The position numbers and the translations under genes were made by a program. Source: Planococcus citri (Eukaryota > Arthropoda > Insecta > Hemiptera > Pseudococcidae). From it: a DNA stretch of 64,000 nt. Each line of letters begins with the position of its first letter. Within the stretch, counting starts at the first letter, position 1. The notes under the pieces are model-generated. The model was not told where the DNA came from. It searched no databases and saw only the letters and a list, made by a program, of their open reading frames with translations. The DNA is taken from contig NC_088677.1 of NCBI RefSeq assembly GCF_950023065.1, positions 82,361,469-82,425,468 on the forward strand. The letters are read 5' to 3'. This document shows, one piece after another, positions 34,626 through 45,772 of this stretch.

Positions 34626-36529
34626 TTTTTCAAATACTGGGCCATGGTTTATTTGTATTGATAGCTGCGCTTCTATGGAATGACTATTGATGGGTGTTGG
34701 AGGTAAATGATCAGGAGTTGGTGATGGGCAGTTGATACTATTTTCATTGCACATGGTTGTTGTATTAATGGAAAAATTGTCAAATTCGAATAGACATGTT
34801 GTTGTACGGTTGATGAATGGTTGCAGAGTTATTGATTCAAATGTTACATTCGATTCCGCTGTTCTTGAGACTTTGTTTGCTGGACATGAAGATGCGTCTA
34901 TGTATTTATCGATGTCATGCGAGACCCAGTTGATGCAGTTTCGTTCATCATCACACTCTGATTTCAAACAACATCTGTTCCTAGAATAACACCATCCACA
35001 ATAAGGATCTTTCATCGCCAAACATGCATGTGATGTGTTATATTCATCGCAGTTATGTATTTTGACTTTGATGAGTTTGCGGCTGGTCATCACATATAAA
35101 AAGTTCTTTGTAGAATCAAACTGCATTGCATCTGGATATAATGTGTTCTTTCCCTCAATCGTTATGTCTGCATATTTATTTGCAGTGGACAAATCGGGCG
35201 AATCAATTCCTTTTATTGATATTTTCTGTAAACGGTTGCCATTGATACTAAGAAACAAGATTGTATGATTGTTAATGGAGGTAATCACCATTGCGTCCAC
35301 CCATACTAAACCAGGTGGATGCGAATATACCAGGTCTCCGATCAGCGTTTCATTCTTTTGAAACAGGGAATGTAATTTATTTATTTGATACCTACATACT
35401 CGGAGGGTTGTTGTCCTCGTATAGTTATCTTTTTGTAGTGTGAGTGTGAACATGATTTTTTCTTCCATTTCATGTGAATCTGTTTTTGAACCAGAATGTG
35501 GATTTCGCTTTTGGATATAGACATTTGTGATTTGTCCTGTAATTATTGTCCCATCTGGTCCTGAATTGCACATTATGGGAACTCTGTTGCACGAATTGTT
35601 TTTTTGAGTATCTGTCATAATTAGATACCCTCCTATCCGATTATTCAGTGCATTGTTCTGGATGATAAAATAGCCGACGTTTTCAGAATTAAAACCATAA
35701 ACCATCTTTTCATTCAGTTCAGCGGGACACTCGTTTATCGTATAACGAAAGGCGGTATTTTGTGTTAGAGGTGATGAAAAATATTCTCGTTCTAGATTTT
35801 TAACACATATTGTTCGTATTGAGCTGGAACCACTATAGTAATTTTTGTGACCAACATACAGTATTGATAGTGGTGTTGATGAATTCTTTAGTAAAATGGG
35901 AGCTATGAAGGCTACCGTTCTTTCCTCATTATAATTTAACCCGCAGGGTATAGGTTCGAACATAGTTTTCCAGATTTTCGAAATATTACTTATATCGTGA
36001 GTATGACAGATATCTTCGAAAAAAGTACCACATGAAATCAGTTGCTGATTAAGATAGTCCAATACTAGCACTTTGTTTTCATTATTCGTTGTTTTTTGTT
36101 TCAATTTATGTGAACAGTTGGCAGCAGTACAATCTGAAGCTCTGAGTTCCGATATAGTGTACTCAATTTGCGGTTCGAGATCCGTTGATAATTGATAAAT
36201 TCGGTTTACTGCGCCTATATATATACCCATCTTCCATATTCATCAACTGCCAAGTGAAGGAACTCTTTGGTGTTGTCATCTGAAAATACTTTCCAGGTTT
36301 CCTTACCTGATTTTGCATTTGAGTAATTCGTGTTCAGGCAGAATAATATAAACGTGTGTATCAGTAGTATGGGTGCGAGCTTAGGAAAATTCATTGAGAT
36401 GAAAATTTCATATGTTTAGCATACGTTATCATTCGGTTGTCTTGTCCGTTTTTTTTCTCGTTTTATGTAGATTTTGTTTTGAAGTATCTGGAAGCATAAA
36501 GAAGATATGGATGGACTTTAGTATCTGGT

Positions 36530-37538
36530 CATTCTACGTCAATTTGACCAAGAAGTGGTAAGGAAGGTCGGCGATTTTTTTGAAATCTTTTCTGTGGAAA
36601 GACCTTCCGAAGGGATGACCAATGGCGCAAATCGGAGCCCTCTAACCCTTTTTTAAAGGCTGCCAGGGGTTGTCAAAGTTTTCAGTGAATTGAAAATATC
36701 ATCCATTTCAGCAATGGATTACTCGATAACCGTGATACCTACCAAAATGGATTTTTTTCCAATAGGTGGGGGTTTTGAAAGGCTTTTTGGTGATATCATA
36801 AAAATCAGTGTTGACACATCTTTTCGTACGAAAAATTAGCTTGAAAAGTTTCAAAACGTGGTTTTCATATCGTTTCGACTCTCAAAAATTCGAAAAAAAA
36901 AATATATTATGGATAACTTTTCATGCTGAACAGTGCATTAAAAAATTGGGATGCCATTATGTTGTAAAGTCTATAAAAATTGAAAGTTTGCGAAAAATAC
37001 GATTTTTTGATCTAAAACACAAAAAAAAGTCTTGAGTGGTGAAGTTGACCCATTTGACCCTTAATTTTACGTATTCGCTGAAAAAGTTGAAAACCCCCTT
37101 TCACTCGGTGAGATGAACTCATCACAAAAAATCAAAAGTCGAAAAAATTCAAAAAATAAATGAATTTTAATTTTTTTGCTATGAGTGTGATTTTTATCAA
37201 ATTTTTGACGAAATACGTCAGAAAGGGGTCAAAATAAGACAACAGAATGAATTTTAACTTTTTTTGATGCTTGGAATTGAAAATTGAATTTTTTCGAATT
37301 TTGATTTTTTTGTGATGAGTTCATTTCATCAAGTGGTCGGGTTTTTTGCAACTTTCTCAACGGATACGTAAAAATAGTGGTCAAATGGGCCGACTTTACC
37401 AATCGAAACTTTTTTTCATGTTTTAAATCAAAAAATCGCATTTTTTTGGTAAACTTTCAATTTTTTTGAATCGACTTTTCGACATAATGCCATCCCAACT
37501 TTTTAATATGTTGTTCAGCATAAAAAGTTGTCCATAAT
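36530..37538. mobile_element. Truncated fold-back element, GGTCATTC(T/C)ACGTCAATT family
   Basis: It is homologous to 43662-45004: same start (GGTCATTCTACGTCAATTTG), 'ggaaagaccttccgaaggga', 'ggattactcgataaccg' and 'agttgtccataat'. It stops where the next element begins at about 37539 and its far terminus is missing. Confidence 0.8.
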
Positions 37539-38484
37539 GGAGGAGAAGGTACAAATATGAACCCCCTCTAGCTTTCTGGCTTTAAAGGGTAGAAAAAATT
37601 ATCAAAATTTTTTTTTGAGTACATATACCATTCAAAAGGCCAAAGACTCTAGTATATTGTGTAAAAAAATTTTTTTGTTGTTGTTGAAAACTCACGGAGA
37701 AATTTGAAATTTAGAAAAGTAACATAAAATGGTACAAATATGGACTCGGGTACAAATATGGACCCCCCTCAAAAAATGAATAAAAAGTTCAGAAAATTGA
37801 ACAAAAATTTATTTAAAGATGTTTTTCGATGTTTTGGACTTGTCTTCTTTATTAATAACACTTTTCTCGGTATTCTAAAAACCATTGAATCAAAATTAGA
37901 TGAAAAAAAGTTTAGGGGTCTATATTTATACCCATGCAAAAAATTGGCCAAGTTTATGAAAAGTGAAAAAATCATGGTTCCATTTTGACACTTTGGACTT
38001 GTCTTCATTGTTAATAACACTTTTCTCGATATTCTAAAAAATATTGAATCAGAATTAGGTAAAAAAAATTTAGGGGTCCATATTTATACCCATGCAAAAA
38101 ATTGACTCAGTTTATGAAAAATGAAAAAAATTATGAAAATCAGTTGAAGTACAGACAAATATGAAAGTATATTTTGAAAGTACACATTGTAAGCTACTTA
38201 CTTCGCTAATAATTTTTTTTCCAAACTTTATTTGAAGTTGATGAATTACCGAATGAAAAACTTGTAAAATTTTCCATTGTGAAGAAAATAATGCGCAAAA
38301 AAAACAATTGCTAATGAGAGACACCCAAGTTTGCATGGATCCGAAATAAGTAGGTACATGGATCATCGATACTACACTACTAGTATAATTTTTAGTACCC
38401 AGCATGGCAGCAGCGCTAGTGGTTGTACACTAAACCATGGGGGGTCCATATTTGTACCCGGGTCCATAATTGTACCTTCTCCTC
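37539..38484. mobile_element. Miniature element, family F
   Basis: The ends AGGAGAAGGTACAAATATG and TAATTGTACCTTCTCCT are inverted repeats. Within it, two direct repeats of about 150 bp (about 37836-37985 and 37990-38135) carry 'ttggacttgtcttc', 'taataacacttttctcg' and 'tatttatacccatgcaaaaa'. It sits against the truncated fold-back element and probably inserted into it. No transposase is present. Confidence 0.7.
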
Positions 38485-38926
38485 TATCGTATCTATTTTC
38501 ATGTCATAATCTTTACCTTAATTGATGACTAAGTATTTACGTGTCATCAAATGTTGATCATTTTGCTAAATATGCAGATATTTGTTCATCTGCAATTTGT
38601 CTCTTGTATAAATCGATTTATGACCTGTTAGATTTATATAATTTTCATGTATAGACTAAAATGTCGAATATAGGCTATCTATACATGTGCTTTCGAGTTT
38701 TATTCTTTTAATCATAAAGCTCAACTTTTATAATGTACGGGTGAAAATAATAGATAAGAGCCTGCATCCAGAGCTAGTCAGGTATCGAGTAATTATTCCC
38801 CTTCTAGGGAATAATTATTAGATTTCTTTTTATGAGCCGCTAGACGAAGATAATTACCCTAAAAAGTAATTAGCTATATTCCTACCTATCCAATCTATTA
38901 AAATTAACCCTATTACAAATTATATG
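38485..38926. other. Unassigned AT-rich DNA
   Basis: No coding frame, RNA or repeat partner is supported. Confidence 0.4.
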
Positions 38927-39212
38927 TAGCGATCTTTTTTCAGAGATAATGGGTTACTCATGGTCGATTTTGTGTTGTCAACCATTATTTACCTGGTTTA
39001 TATGCAAAAATTTGCTCAAAAACATTTTTAAATCAAGAAAAAAAATTGGCCAAAAAAACTTGTCATTTTTTGCTATTTTTTTATTTAACATAAATTATAG
39101 CGATCTTTTTTTCAGAGATAATGGGTTACTCATGGTCGATTTTGTGTTGTCAACCATTATTTACCTGGTTTAAATCCAAAAATTTGCTCAAAAACATTTT
39201 TAAATAAAAAAA
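38927..39212. repeat. Direct duplication, about 110 bp at 171-bp spacing
   Basis: Two nearly identical copies start 'gcgatctttttt' and contain 'cagagataatgggttactc' and 'tgttgtcaaccattattta' (about 38928-39035 and 39099-39210). Confidence 0.9.
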
Positions 39213-40339
39213 AAATTGACTGATTTTTCACTTCAAAAAGGACATATAATTCGAAATGTTTGAGCGCTTACCACTAACACACAGTTTCCTCCAGACTGAT
39301 GGTTCATAACATTTTGTATGGTTGGATAGTGGGAAAATATGATAAAATCGTCACCATGTTCAAATATGCACATGTCTAAACTTCACAAGCACTCAAACTT
39401 TCAAACAGCTTTTTCTCAAAATACAACTTTCACACATACCTATGTCCTTTTTGCTATGACGTCTTCAATTTTGAATTTTCAAACGTTCGCCAAACATCGA
39501 GATAATGATGTTGGGCTGCTGAAAATATGTATTAGGTTTTGTTAATCTTCGTGTTAATATCTACTTGTTACAAATTGCTTACCTTTGGTGTTGCGATGAA
39601 TAGATTTTCTAACCACTAACGCGAAGCTTAGAGTGAAACGCGATTTCTTTTATATTACCTAAATTCAAATCGAATAATTTACCTAGTCTGTTAGACACAC
39701 GATACATCCGAGTGTGATATTGTTATGTAATTGATATAAGAATTTGCACAAACTAGAACCAAGTTTATTCTCCAAGCCTCTGTGGGATGATGGGGCTTCC
39801 CAGGTGGGTGTTATTCGTTTTCGGTGGCTGACTTCATTTCCTGAGAAATTTTTTTTTCAAACCTTTTTCTCGGGAAATACAATATAGATAATGTTCATTA
39901 TACTTAAGATGATGATAAAGAGTATACAGTGTACAGGGCGAGCGTTTCATGTTGATAACTTTTTATCAAAATAAATAATTGTGTATGTGGGCAAATTTTC
40001 GGCGAATATATTAGTAAATTTACTGCGAAAAATACACGATAATGTGAAGAGTTCTCGGTGCAGAAGACGAACGTTTTAGATTGATTAGATTGTTAGGTTA
40101 CTACATACATAAATGAATACGGGGATTACCTTACGTTTTTTCGAGCGTAGGTAATTAGGTATCTGCCTACCTATCTACGAGTAATACTGATTTTTAAAAT
40201 GAGAAATCGCATAATACTTGGTTGTCTTGCTTCATCCTCTTCTTTCTTTGTTTCTTGTTTATATCTACCTATGTGTACTTTTTCTATTGTCTATTTGACA
40301 AATTCTAATATGTTGAAAATTTTTCTGAATTTGTTTCAG
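39213..40339. other. Unassigned DNA
   Basis: No gene is supported. A minus-strand CCAAAG/GTAAGC donor near 39590 ends a stretch with one open frame but no identifiable protein; it might be an untranslated exon of a minus-strand gene. Confidence 0.35.
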
Positions 40340-40441
40340 GAGCGTTAATGGTCGACTGAAATACTGGAGCTCAATATCAATACGACGAGCCAATCATTTA
40401 TAAACCTGGACGAATCGTGTAGTATTTTTTTTTTTTATTTG
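40340..40441 (+). other. Candidate untranslated exon, plus strand
   Basis: TTTGTTTCAG (acceptor) precedes 102 nt, which end in ATTTG followed by GTAAGTCG (donor). All frames contain stops, so if real it is non-coding. No partner exons were identified. Confidence 0.3.
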
Positions 40442-40799
40442 GTAAGTCGATTTGGTCGTTTTATTTTCTCAGTAACTATAATTATAGGGGGCTCCGCTTG
40501 TGTAAGATCATTACGTAGGACGAACTTGTAGTATCCAGGCCCCAAATATTTATTTTGTGTAACGTAAAATTTTAGTTTGTTAATAGGTATACAAATAGGT
40601 AATGTTCATGTAGCCCCAGTTGGACCAAATCAGTAAAAATTTTGGATTTATGGTTACAAAATGCAATTTAAAAAAAAAAAAAACTCTTTTCTTTCGAAAA
40701 TGTTTTATGTTAAATGTACATACCTACTTATATTTTAGGCCCTCCTTCGATAAAGGAACTCTCAATTTGGAAATAGGCCCTCGTACACAAATATAAAAC

Positions 40800-41075
40800 A
40801 CCATATACTTTATATTTTATTAATTTATTTTTTATTCAACAATTTAGGTCTCTCCAACAGCTTGAAGCAAATTACAGGAGAGACTGCGTATAACATAAGA
40901 GAGGATAAAAATAAAAATTGGTTCAAAAAACAAACAAAAAAAAAAAAAAACACAAAAAATAAATAAAAAACAAAGAAGTAAAGTGAAAAAAATAACAAAA
41001 AATAAACATTAATAAATTAAGATCATCAAGAAGAGAAAAAGTTATTCAAAAGGTAGTTTAAGACAATGCATATTT
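40800..41075. repeat. Dispersed A-rich repeat, copy 1
   Basis: Shares 'attaatttattttttattcaac', 'acattaataaat', 'gatcatcaagaagagaaaaa' and 'caatgcatatt' words, in order, with 63780-63995. The A-rich middle and fixed end suggest the 3' part of a retroposon. Confidence 0.7.
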
Positions 41076-41263
41076 AATTTCACCAAGTCGAACCACTTTG
41101 ACAATTTATTCTCGAAATTTTATCACAGATTTGGAACTCTTTTGTGTAAACACAAGGAATAAATTCGAACCATATTGGTTCATTTTTAAAGAAATACCAA
41201 TTGGTCAAAGTTGAAATTCTGAAAACCCCCTCCCAACAAAGGTACCCCCACCTGAACCTCAAG

Positions 41264-42580
41264 TCACAAATCGTAAGGAAAGATTTCAGGTGCTGGTTTC
41301 GATAAATACGTCTGATACGACTCGTAAAGTAAATATCGACCCAATTCACGTTTTTCTTCAGACTTCCACGTACTTATTTGACCATAATAAGTGCCATTAA
41401 TTTTATTGCCCAGATTTCGTGTACCTATTACTTCGATCATGGCGGCTTCTCTCGTAAAAGATTCCAAATCCACTTTTCTTTCAAACACTAGCAGAATGAC
41501 TACTCCCTTACCCTCATTCCAAATATCCAAAATCGTTTGAATTTTCTTTCCGTGCTTTTTAGACGGATCATTGCTACGCCTTTCTTTTAGAGCGGTCTTT
41601 AGATGATGATAAGGTCTATCTGATGTACCTTTTCCGATATAAAAAATACCCGACAAGAAGGTTTTCCAAGATATTTCCAAGCTGTGATTTTTATTTCGCT
41701 GAGGAAAATTGTTCGTGATTCGTGGATCGAGCAGGAAGTAGTTGAAGCATGATCCTTTATTCGGTTCTGATGAATCCAGTTGATAGAAGTCTTTTCTGAA
41801 GACTCTGCTTATTGTGTTCTTGTAATCGTCCAAGGTTTCAATCCAGGTTTTTATTGACAGCAATAATGGATCTGAATATCTCGATTTTTCAATCGAGTTC
41901 AGCGAATGGCTCGGTGTGGACTGTTCACTATTCAATTTAGGAGTATTTTTCTTAGTGATGGAATTCCCAGTCTCACTATCAGTTGTCGATTCCAGTGAAG
42001 GTTTCACAAATTCAGTTTTTCTGTTCGACTTTGGAAGACGACTCGATGTGGAATGTGCACTATTCTGTCTCGCAGTATTTTTTTTAGTGATCAAATTCTC
42101 AGTCTCACTATCTTCAGTTGTCGACTCCAGTGAAAGTTTCACAAGTTCGGTTTTTTTATTTGGCTTTTGAGAACGACTCGAGGTGGAATGCACGTCACTC
42201 TGTCTCGCAGTTTTATTCTTAATGAATATATTCTCAGTACCTGTCTTTGACTCCAGCGATGGTTTTACTAGTTCAGGTTTTCTATTTGACTTTGAAGGAG
42301 AACGACTGTTCACGTCCAATTTCTCGATACATTTTTTTGATTCCAACGGTGGCTTTGAAAGTTCAGTTTTTCTGTTCGATTGTAGAGATGAATCCCCGGA
42401 CATGGAATATTTACCATCACGCCTTTGAGTGTATTTATTCGTCTTGGGCTTTTCTTTTTGATTAGAGCAGTGAAGTTTGGCTTCGATTTCTTGTGGATGC
42501 TTACGTGGGTTTGTCTTATAATTTTTCGATTGCTCCAACAGGTCGTCTAGACGATCTAGGTGCTTTGGTAGTGAACCCAT
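41264..42580 (-). CDS. LEM-3/ANKLE1-type GIY-YIG endonuclease (438 aa)
   Basis: The C-terminal part (about 270-435) is a GIY-YIG nuclease of the LEM-3/ANKLE1 class: CFNYFLLDPRITNNFP, IFYIGKGTSDRPYHHL, IWNEGKGVV, FTREAAMIEVIG and NGTYYGQISTW. Candidate catalytic residues are Y281, Y314, R322 and E378. This family cuts DNA, and metazoan members process chromatin bridges and branched DNA. The N-terminal half is hydrophilic, with four diverged repeats starting SNRK(T/P)E at about 68, 98, 140 and 185. The ankyrin repeats and LEM domain of ANKLE1 are absent. The start is placed at the first ATG after the acceptor TTTTCAG; the longer frame to 42616 would begin in the intron. Confidence 0.88.
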   Translation of the reverse strand: MGSLPKHLDRLDDLLEQSKNYKTNPRKHPQEIEAKLHCSNQKEKPKTNKYTQRRDGKYSMSGDSSLQSNRKTELSKPPLESKKCIEKLDVNSRSPSKSNRKPELVKPSLESKTGTENIFIKNKTARQSDVHSTSSRSQKPNKKTELVKLSLESTTEDSETENLITKKNTARQNSAHSTSSRLPKSNRKTEFVKPSLESTTDSETGNSITKKNTPKLNSEQSTPSHSLNSIEKSRYSDPLLLSIKTWIETLDDYKNTISRVFRKDFYQLDSSEPNKGSCFNYFLLDPRITNNFPQRNKNHSLEISWKTFLSGIFYIGKGTSDRPYHHLKTALKERRSNDPSKKHGKKIQTILDIWNEGKGVVILLVFERKVDLESFTREAAMIEVIGTRNLGNKINGTYYGQISTWKSEEKRELGRYLLYESYQTYLSKPAPEIFPYDL

Positions 42581-43000
42581 ACTCGATATCGAACTGAAAA
42601 TACATAAAATGTACATGTTTTTAAATTAGTAAATGAAGTGAAATTCTCTCACTAAAAAAAATAATCTTTCTGTTATTATTTTGTGTAATTTTTGCGTACT
42701 CGATGTAATCAACATAAATATGCACGCTATCTTATATCATTCAGAGAAATACCTAATTTACCTACTCGTATTTTGAAAGTTGTTCGATTAAAAAACAACT
42801 CGCAAAAATTAGGCATTGAAGAGTTGATAATGAGTCATTTAATCGTAAAATTGTGCGAGCAATAAAATTCACTGGAAATTTACAATATAGCCTAAATTAT
42901 TTTCAAATATGAAATTACTCAATACTTACTGAGATGATAATATGAAGCGTTAATACAGAAGAATTCGATTCACAGAAAACACACAACTCGTTTAATCTAA
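42581..43000 (-). other. 5' UTR and first intron of the GIY-YIG gene
   Basis: On the minus strand ...CATCTCA/GTAAGTATT gives a donor after 42930, and TATTTTCAG/TTCG gives an acceptor before 42593. This defines an intron of 337 bp (42594-42930) in the 5' UTR. The transcription start is not visible but should lie between about 42960 and 43100. Confidence 0.65.
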
Positions 43001-43080
43001 TGACGATTTGACACTTTGGCTGTTACTGATAATCGATATGAATTCGCGGATACGCGAATAAAATCCCGGGAGACGCATGC

Positions 43081-43091
43081 TGCGCATGCGC
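43081..43091. promoter_or_regulatory. NRF1/EWG-type palindromic site
   Basis: TGCGCATGCGC is the canonical NRF1 (insect Erect wing) binding core. It lies about 150 bp upstream of the inferred first exon of the GIY-YIG gene, in a locally CG-richer stretch, and the same core occurs upstream of the NACHT gene. Confidence 0.6.
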
Positions 43092-43661
43092 TGTGTAAAT
43101 TCGATTTATGTAATCGTAATACGTAACGTATGCAATCAATAAAACTCATCATTTCTATGCACATCGTCGTCGTAAAGCTAGGAAAAAAAACATGAATCAT
43201 GATACTTTCCATATCGTCTGCTTTCAGTTCGTCTACTCGTACTTAAAATTTGTACGGTTTTCATGGATTTTTTTTTTAAATCTGGTATTTCCATTATAGC
43301 CCATAGGGCTTCGATACCGCTTGAAATCTTCTTCAATCGACTCAGCATGTTGAAATTAGAATATAATGAAATCGTAGCTTTCCATTTTATTAGATAACAA
43401 TTTAATGGAAATTTCTTATTTCCGGAAACCTGCAAGAGACCAGGGATGAAGCGAAGAGGAGGCATGGGGGGCAGCCTGGTCCCTCAGGGTTCCGCAAAAG
43501 GTGAAAAAAGTTCGGAAATTGTGAGAAATTCGAGAAAATTGAGAAAATGTGTACAAAAGTTCCAGCAATATTTTAGTTTTATAGTTTTCAAAAATTCAAA
43601 ATTTTTACAATCATCGATCATCGAAGTTTACCTATCATGAGCAATCACTATAATATTTATT

Positions 43662-45004
43662 TGGGTCATTCCACGTCAATTGGACCAAGAAGTTGTAGGG
43701 CGGTTTGGCGATTTTTTTGAAACTTTTCCTGTGGAAAGACCTTCCGAAAGGATGACCAATGGCAATGGCGCAAATCGCAGCCCTCTAGCCCATTTTTGAA
43801 GGCAGCCAGGGGGTGTCAAAGTTTTCAGTGAACGTAAAATATCATCCATTTCAGAAGTGGATTACTCGATAACCGCGATACCTACCAAAATGAAACATTT
43901 TCCCATAGTTAGGGGTTTTGAAAGGCTTTTTGGTGATATCATAAAAATCAGTGTTGCCATTTTTTTTCGTACAAAAAATTAGCTCAAAAAGTTTCAAAAC
44001 GTAGTTTTCACATTGTTCCGACTCTCAAATATTCTGAAAAAAGTATATTATGGACAACTTTTCATGCTGAACAACATATTAAAAAATTGGGATGGTAACA
44101 TGTTGCAAAATTGATTTTCAAAAACTTAAGTTTGCGGAAAAATGCGATTTTCTGATTTAAAACATGAAAAAAAGTTTTGATAGGTGAAGTTGACCCATTT
44201 GACCCCTGTTTTTACGTATCCGTTGAAAAAGTTGAAAAAACCCTTTCACTTCGATGAAATGAACTCCTCACAAAAAATTCAAAATTGGAAAAAATTCAAA
44301 AAAATGAACGAATTTTCATTTTTTTTGTAGTGAGTAATTTTTATCAACTTTTTCATGAAGTACATCAGAAAGAGGTCAAAATATTAAGACAAGTGAATAA
44401 ATTTAAACTTTTTTTGATGTTTGAAATTGAAAATTGAATTTTTTCGAATTTTGATTTTTTTTAGGAGTTCATTTCATAGAAGTGAAAGGGTTTTTTCAAC
44501 TTTTTCAACAGATACATAAATCGCATTTTTTCGCTAACTTAAAATTTATTTAAATCAACTTTGCAACATGTTACCATCTCAATTTTTTAATATGTTGTTC
44601 AGCATGAAAAGTTGTCCATAATATTTTTTTTCAGAATTTTTGAGAGTCGGAATGATGTGAAAACTACGTTTCGAAACTTTTTGAGCTAATTTTTTGTACG
44701 AAAAAAAATGGCAACACTGATGTTTATGATATCACCAAAAATCCTTTCAAAACCCCTAACTATGGGAAAATGTTTCATTTTGGTAGGTATCGCGGTTATC
44801 GAGTAATCCACTGCTGAAATGGATGATATTTTAGGTTCACTGAAAACTTTGACACCCCCTGGCTGCCTTCAAAAATGGGCTAGAGGGCTGCGATTTGCAC
44901 CATTGGCCATCCCTTCGGAAAGTCTTTCTTTCCACAAGAAAAGTTTCAAAAAAATCGCCGAACCATCCTACCACTGCTTGGTCCAATTGACGTGGAATGA
45001 CCCA
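43662..45004. mobile_element. Complete fold-back element, 1.34 kb
   Basis: It starts TGGGTCATTCCACGTCAATT and ends with the inverse at 45004. The arms are complementary over most of their length: 'ggattactcgataaccgcga' at about 43860 is mirrored near 44792, 'gttgtccataat' and 'caacatattaaaaa' likewise. The whole element can form a hairpin with about 600-bp arms. There is no coding frame. The termini are nearly the same as those of 1078-2649 but the inside differs. Confidence 0.88.
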
Positions 45005-45540
45005 TTAACAACTTTCCCAACTTTGGAAGCCAGATCTGTGTCTGTATCTATGATTTTTCTAACTTTTGGTATTGGTAGGGTAATGCCTCAACAACCTGGA
45101 ACTTAGAAGTTGGAATTACGATTTATGAAATTTTGATTTTGAAACGATAGGTCATCGACCTTGCTCCCGTATTGAAGTATTATAGGCCGAGACAAAACTC
45201 TGGTGAGGGGGGAGTAATTAGACCAAATCGGTCAAAGTTGCCACATCTTGAAAAAGTCGACAAATTCGAATTACTTATTTTTTTTAAAAATGCACCAGGA
45301 AAATATCTATTCTAGGTAGGTAGAGGTACCTAATTTTGAAAAATGTCGAATTTAATTAAGAAATTGACTTCTTGAAGAAGATAATAATTTACTGGGTACC
45401 TACTTGAATTATGATTTTTCGAAAACTTCAGCCCTCGCTTCACACAGGCCGGTTGTTTTTTTTTTTCAAAAATCAAACTTTCTAAAAATCTATTTTTTAA
45501 ACTCAAAAAAATCTTTAAATCCAAAAATAAACTCCTCATG
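45005..45540. other. Unassigned AT-rich DNA
   Basis: No gene supported; contains a 'gccctcgcttc' word shared with the dispersed repeat at 31965-32195. Confidence 0.4.
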
Positions 45541-45555
45541 TAGAAAAAATAGTAT

Positions 45556-45772
45556 ATTATGCAACTAGGGAGATAATGTGATCTTCAACGAATCTTGAGG
45601 TTTATTTCCCGAGCGAAGCGAGGGAAGTAACTCAAAATGGTTGAAAATCACATTATCTCCCCAGTTCCATAAAATATTTTACGTTTTTTAGGGAGAGAAT
45701 CACTAATTTGTCCGCCGAGCGATTAGCGAGCGGGAGGTAATGTAGCAGATTATCTCCCTAGAAACGTAAAAG
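45556..45772. repeat. Two adjacent strong hairpins
   Basis: The first stem pairs GGGAGATAATGTGAT (45568-45582) with ATCACATTATCTCCC (about 45647-45661). The second pairs TTTTACGTTT plus TAGGGAGA with TCTCCCTA plus AAACGTAAAA (about 45678-45772). Loops contain 'gagcgaagcgaggg' and 'gagcgattagcgagcggg'. They may be two miniature hairpin elements. No promoter-like context was seen. Confidence 0.75.

Larger units (their letters stand above)
30027..36394 (-). pseudogene. Plexin-like Sema/PSI receptor pseudogene
   Basis: The ancestral protein of roughly 900 residues reads without introns. It starts at ATG 36394 with a signal peptide (LAPILLIHTFILFC). A Sema domain follows (YIGAVNRIYQL near its start; LISCGTFFEDIC). 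The first PSI has MKDPYCGWC, a second PSI has DCSSYGSCLSC, then comes a plexin-type linker with SILWNGSISLDN, and a third PSI (YKCAYMGDQCTACL). A membrane helix (LIITLIVAVTFTVVVVFVIY) and a short acidic tail end at TAA 30027. Plexins normally have IPT repeats and a cytoplasmic RasGAP here; both are absent. Lesions: an extra TA in a (TA)5 run at 36216-36225 shifts frame; one extra base near 33476 shifts frame; an 877-bp insertion at 33745-34621; a 2764-bp insertion at 30441-33204. The long open frame at 34617-36230 could still yield a secretion-less Sema fragment, which I consider unlikely to be functional. Confidence 0.85.

Noticed and set aside
34617..36230. 537-codon frame as an intact receptor gene
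   Set aside because: Its ATG lies inside the Sema domain; the true start with signal peptide is at 36394 in another frame, separated by the extra TA, and the frame ends in inserted LTR sequence.
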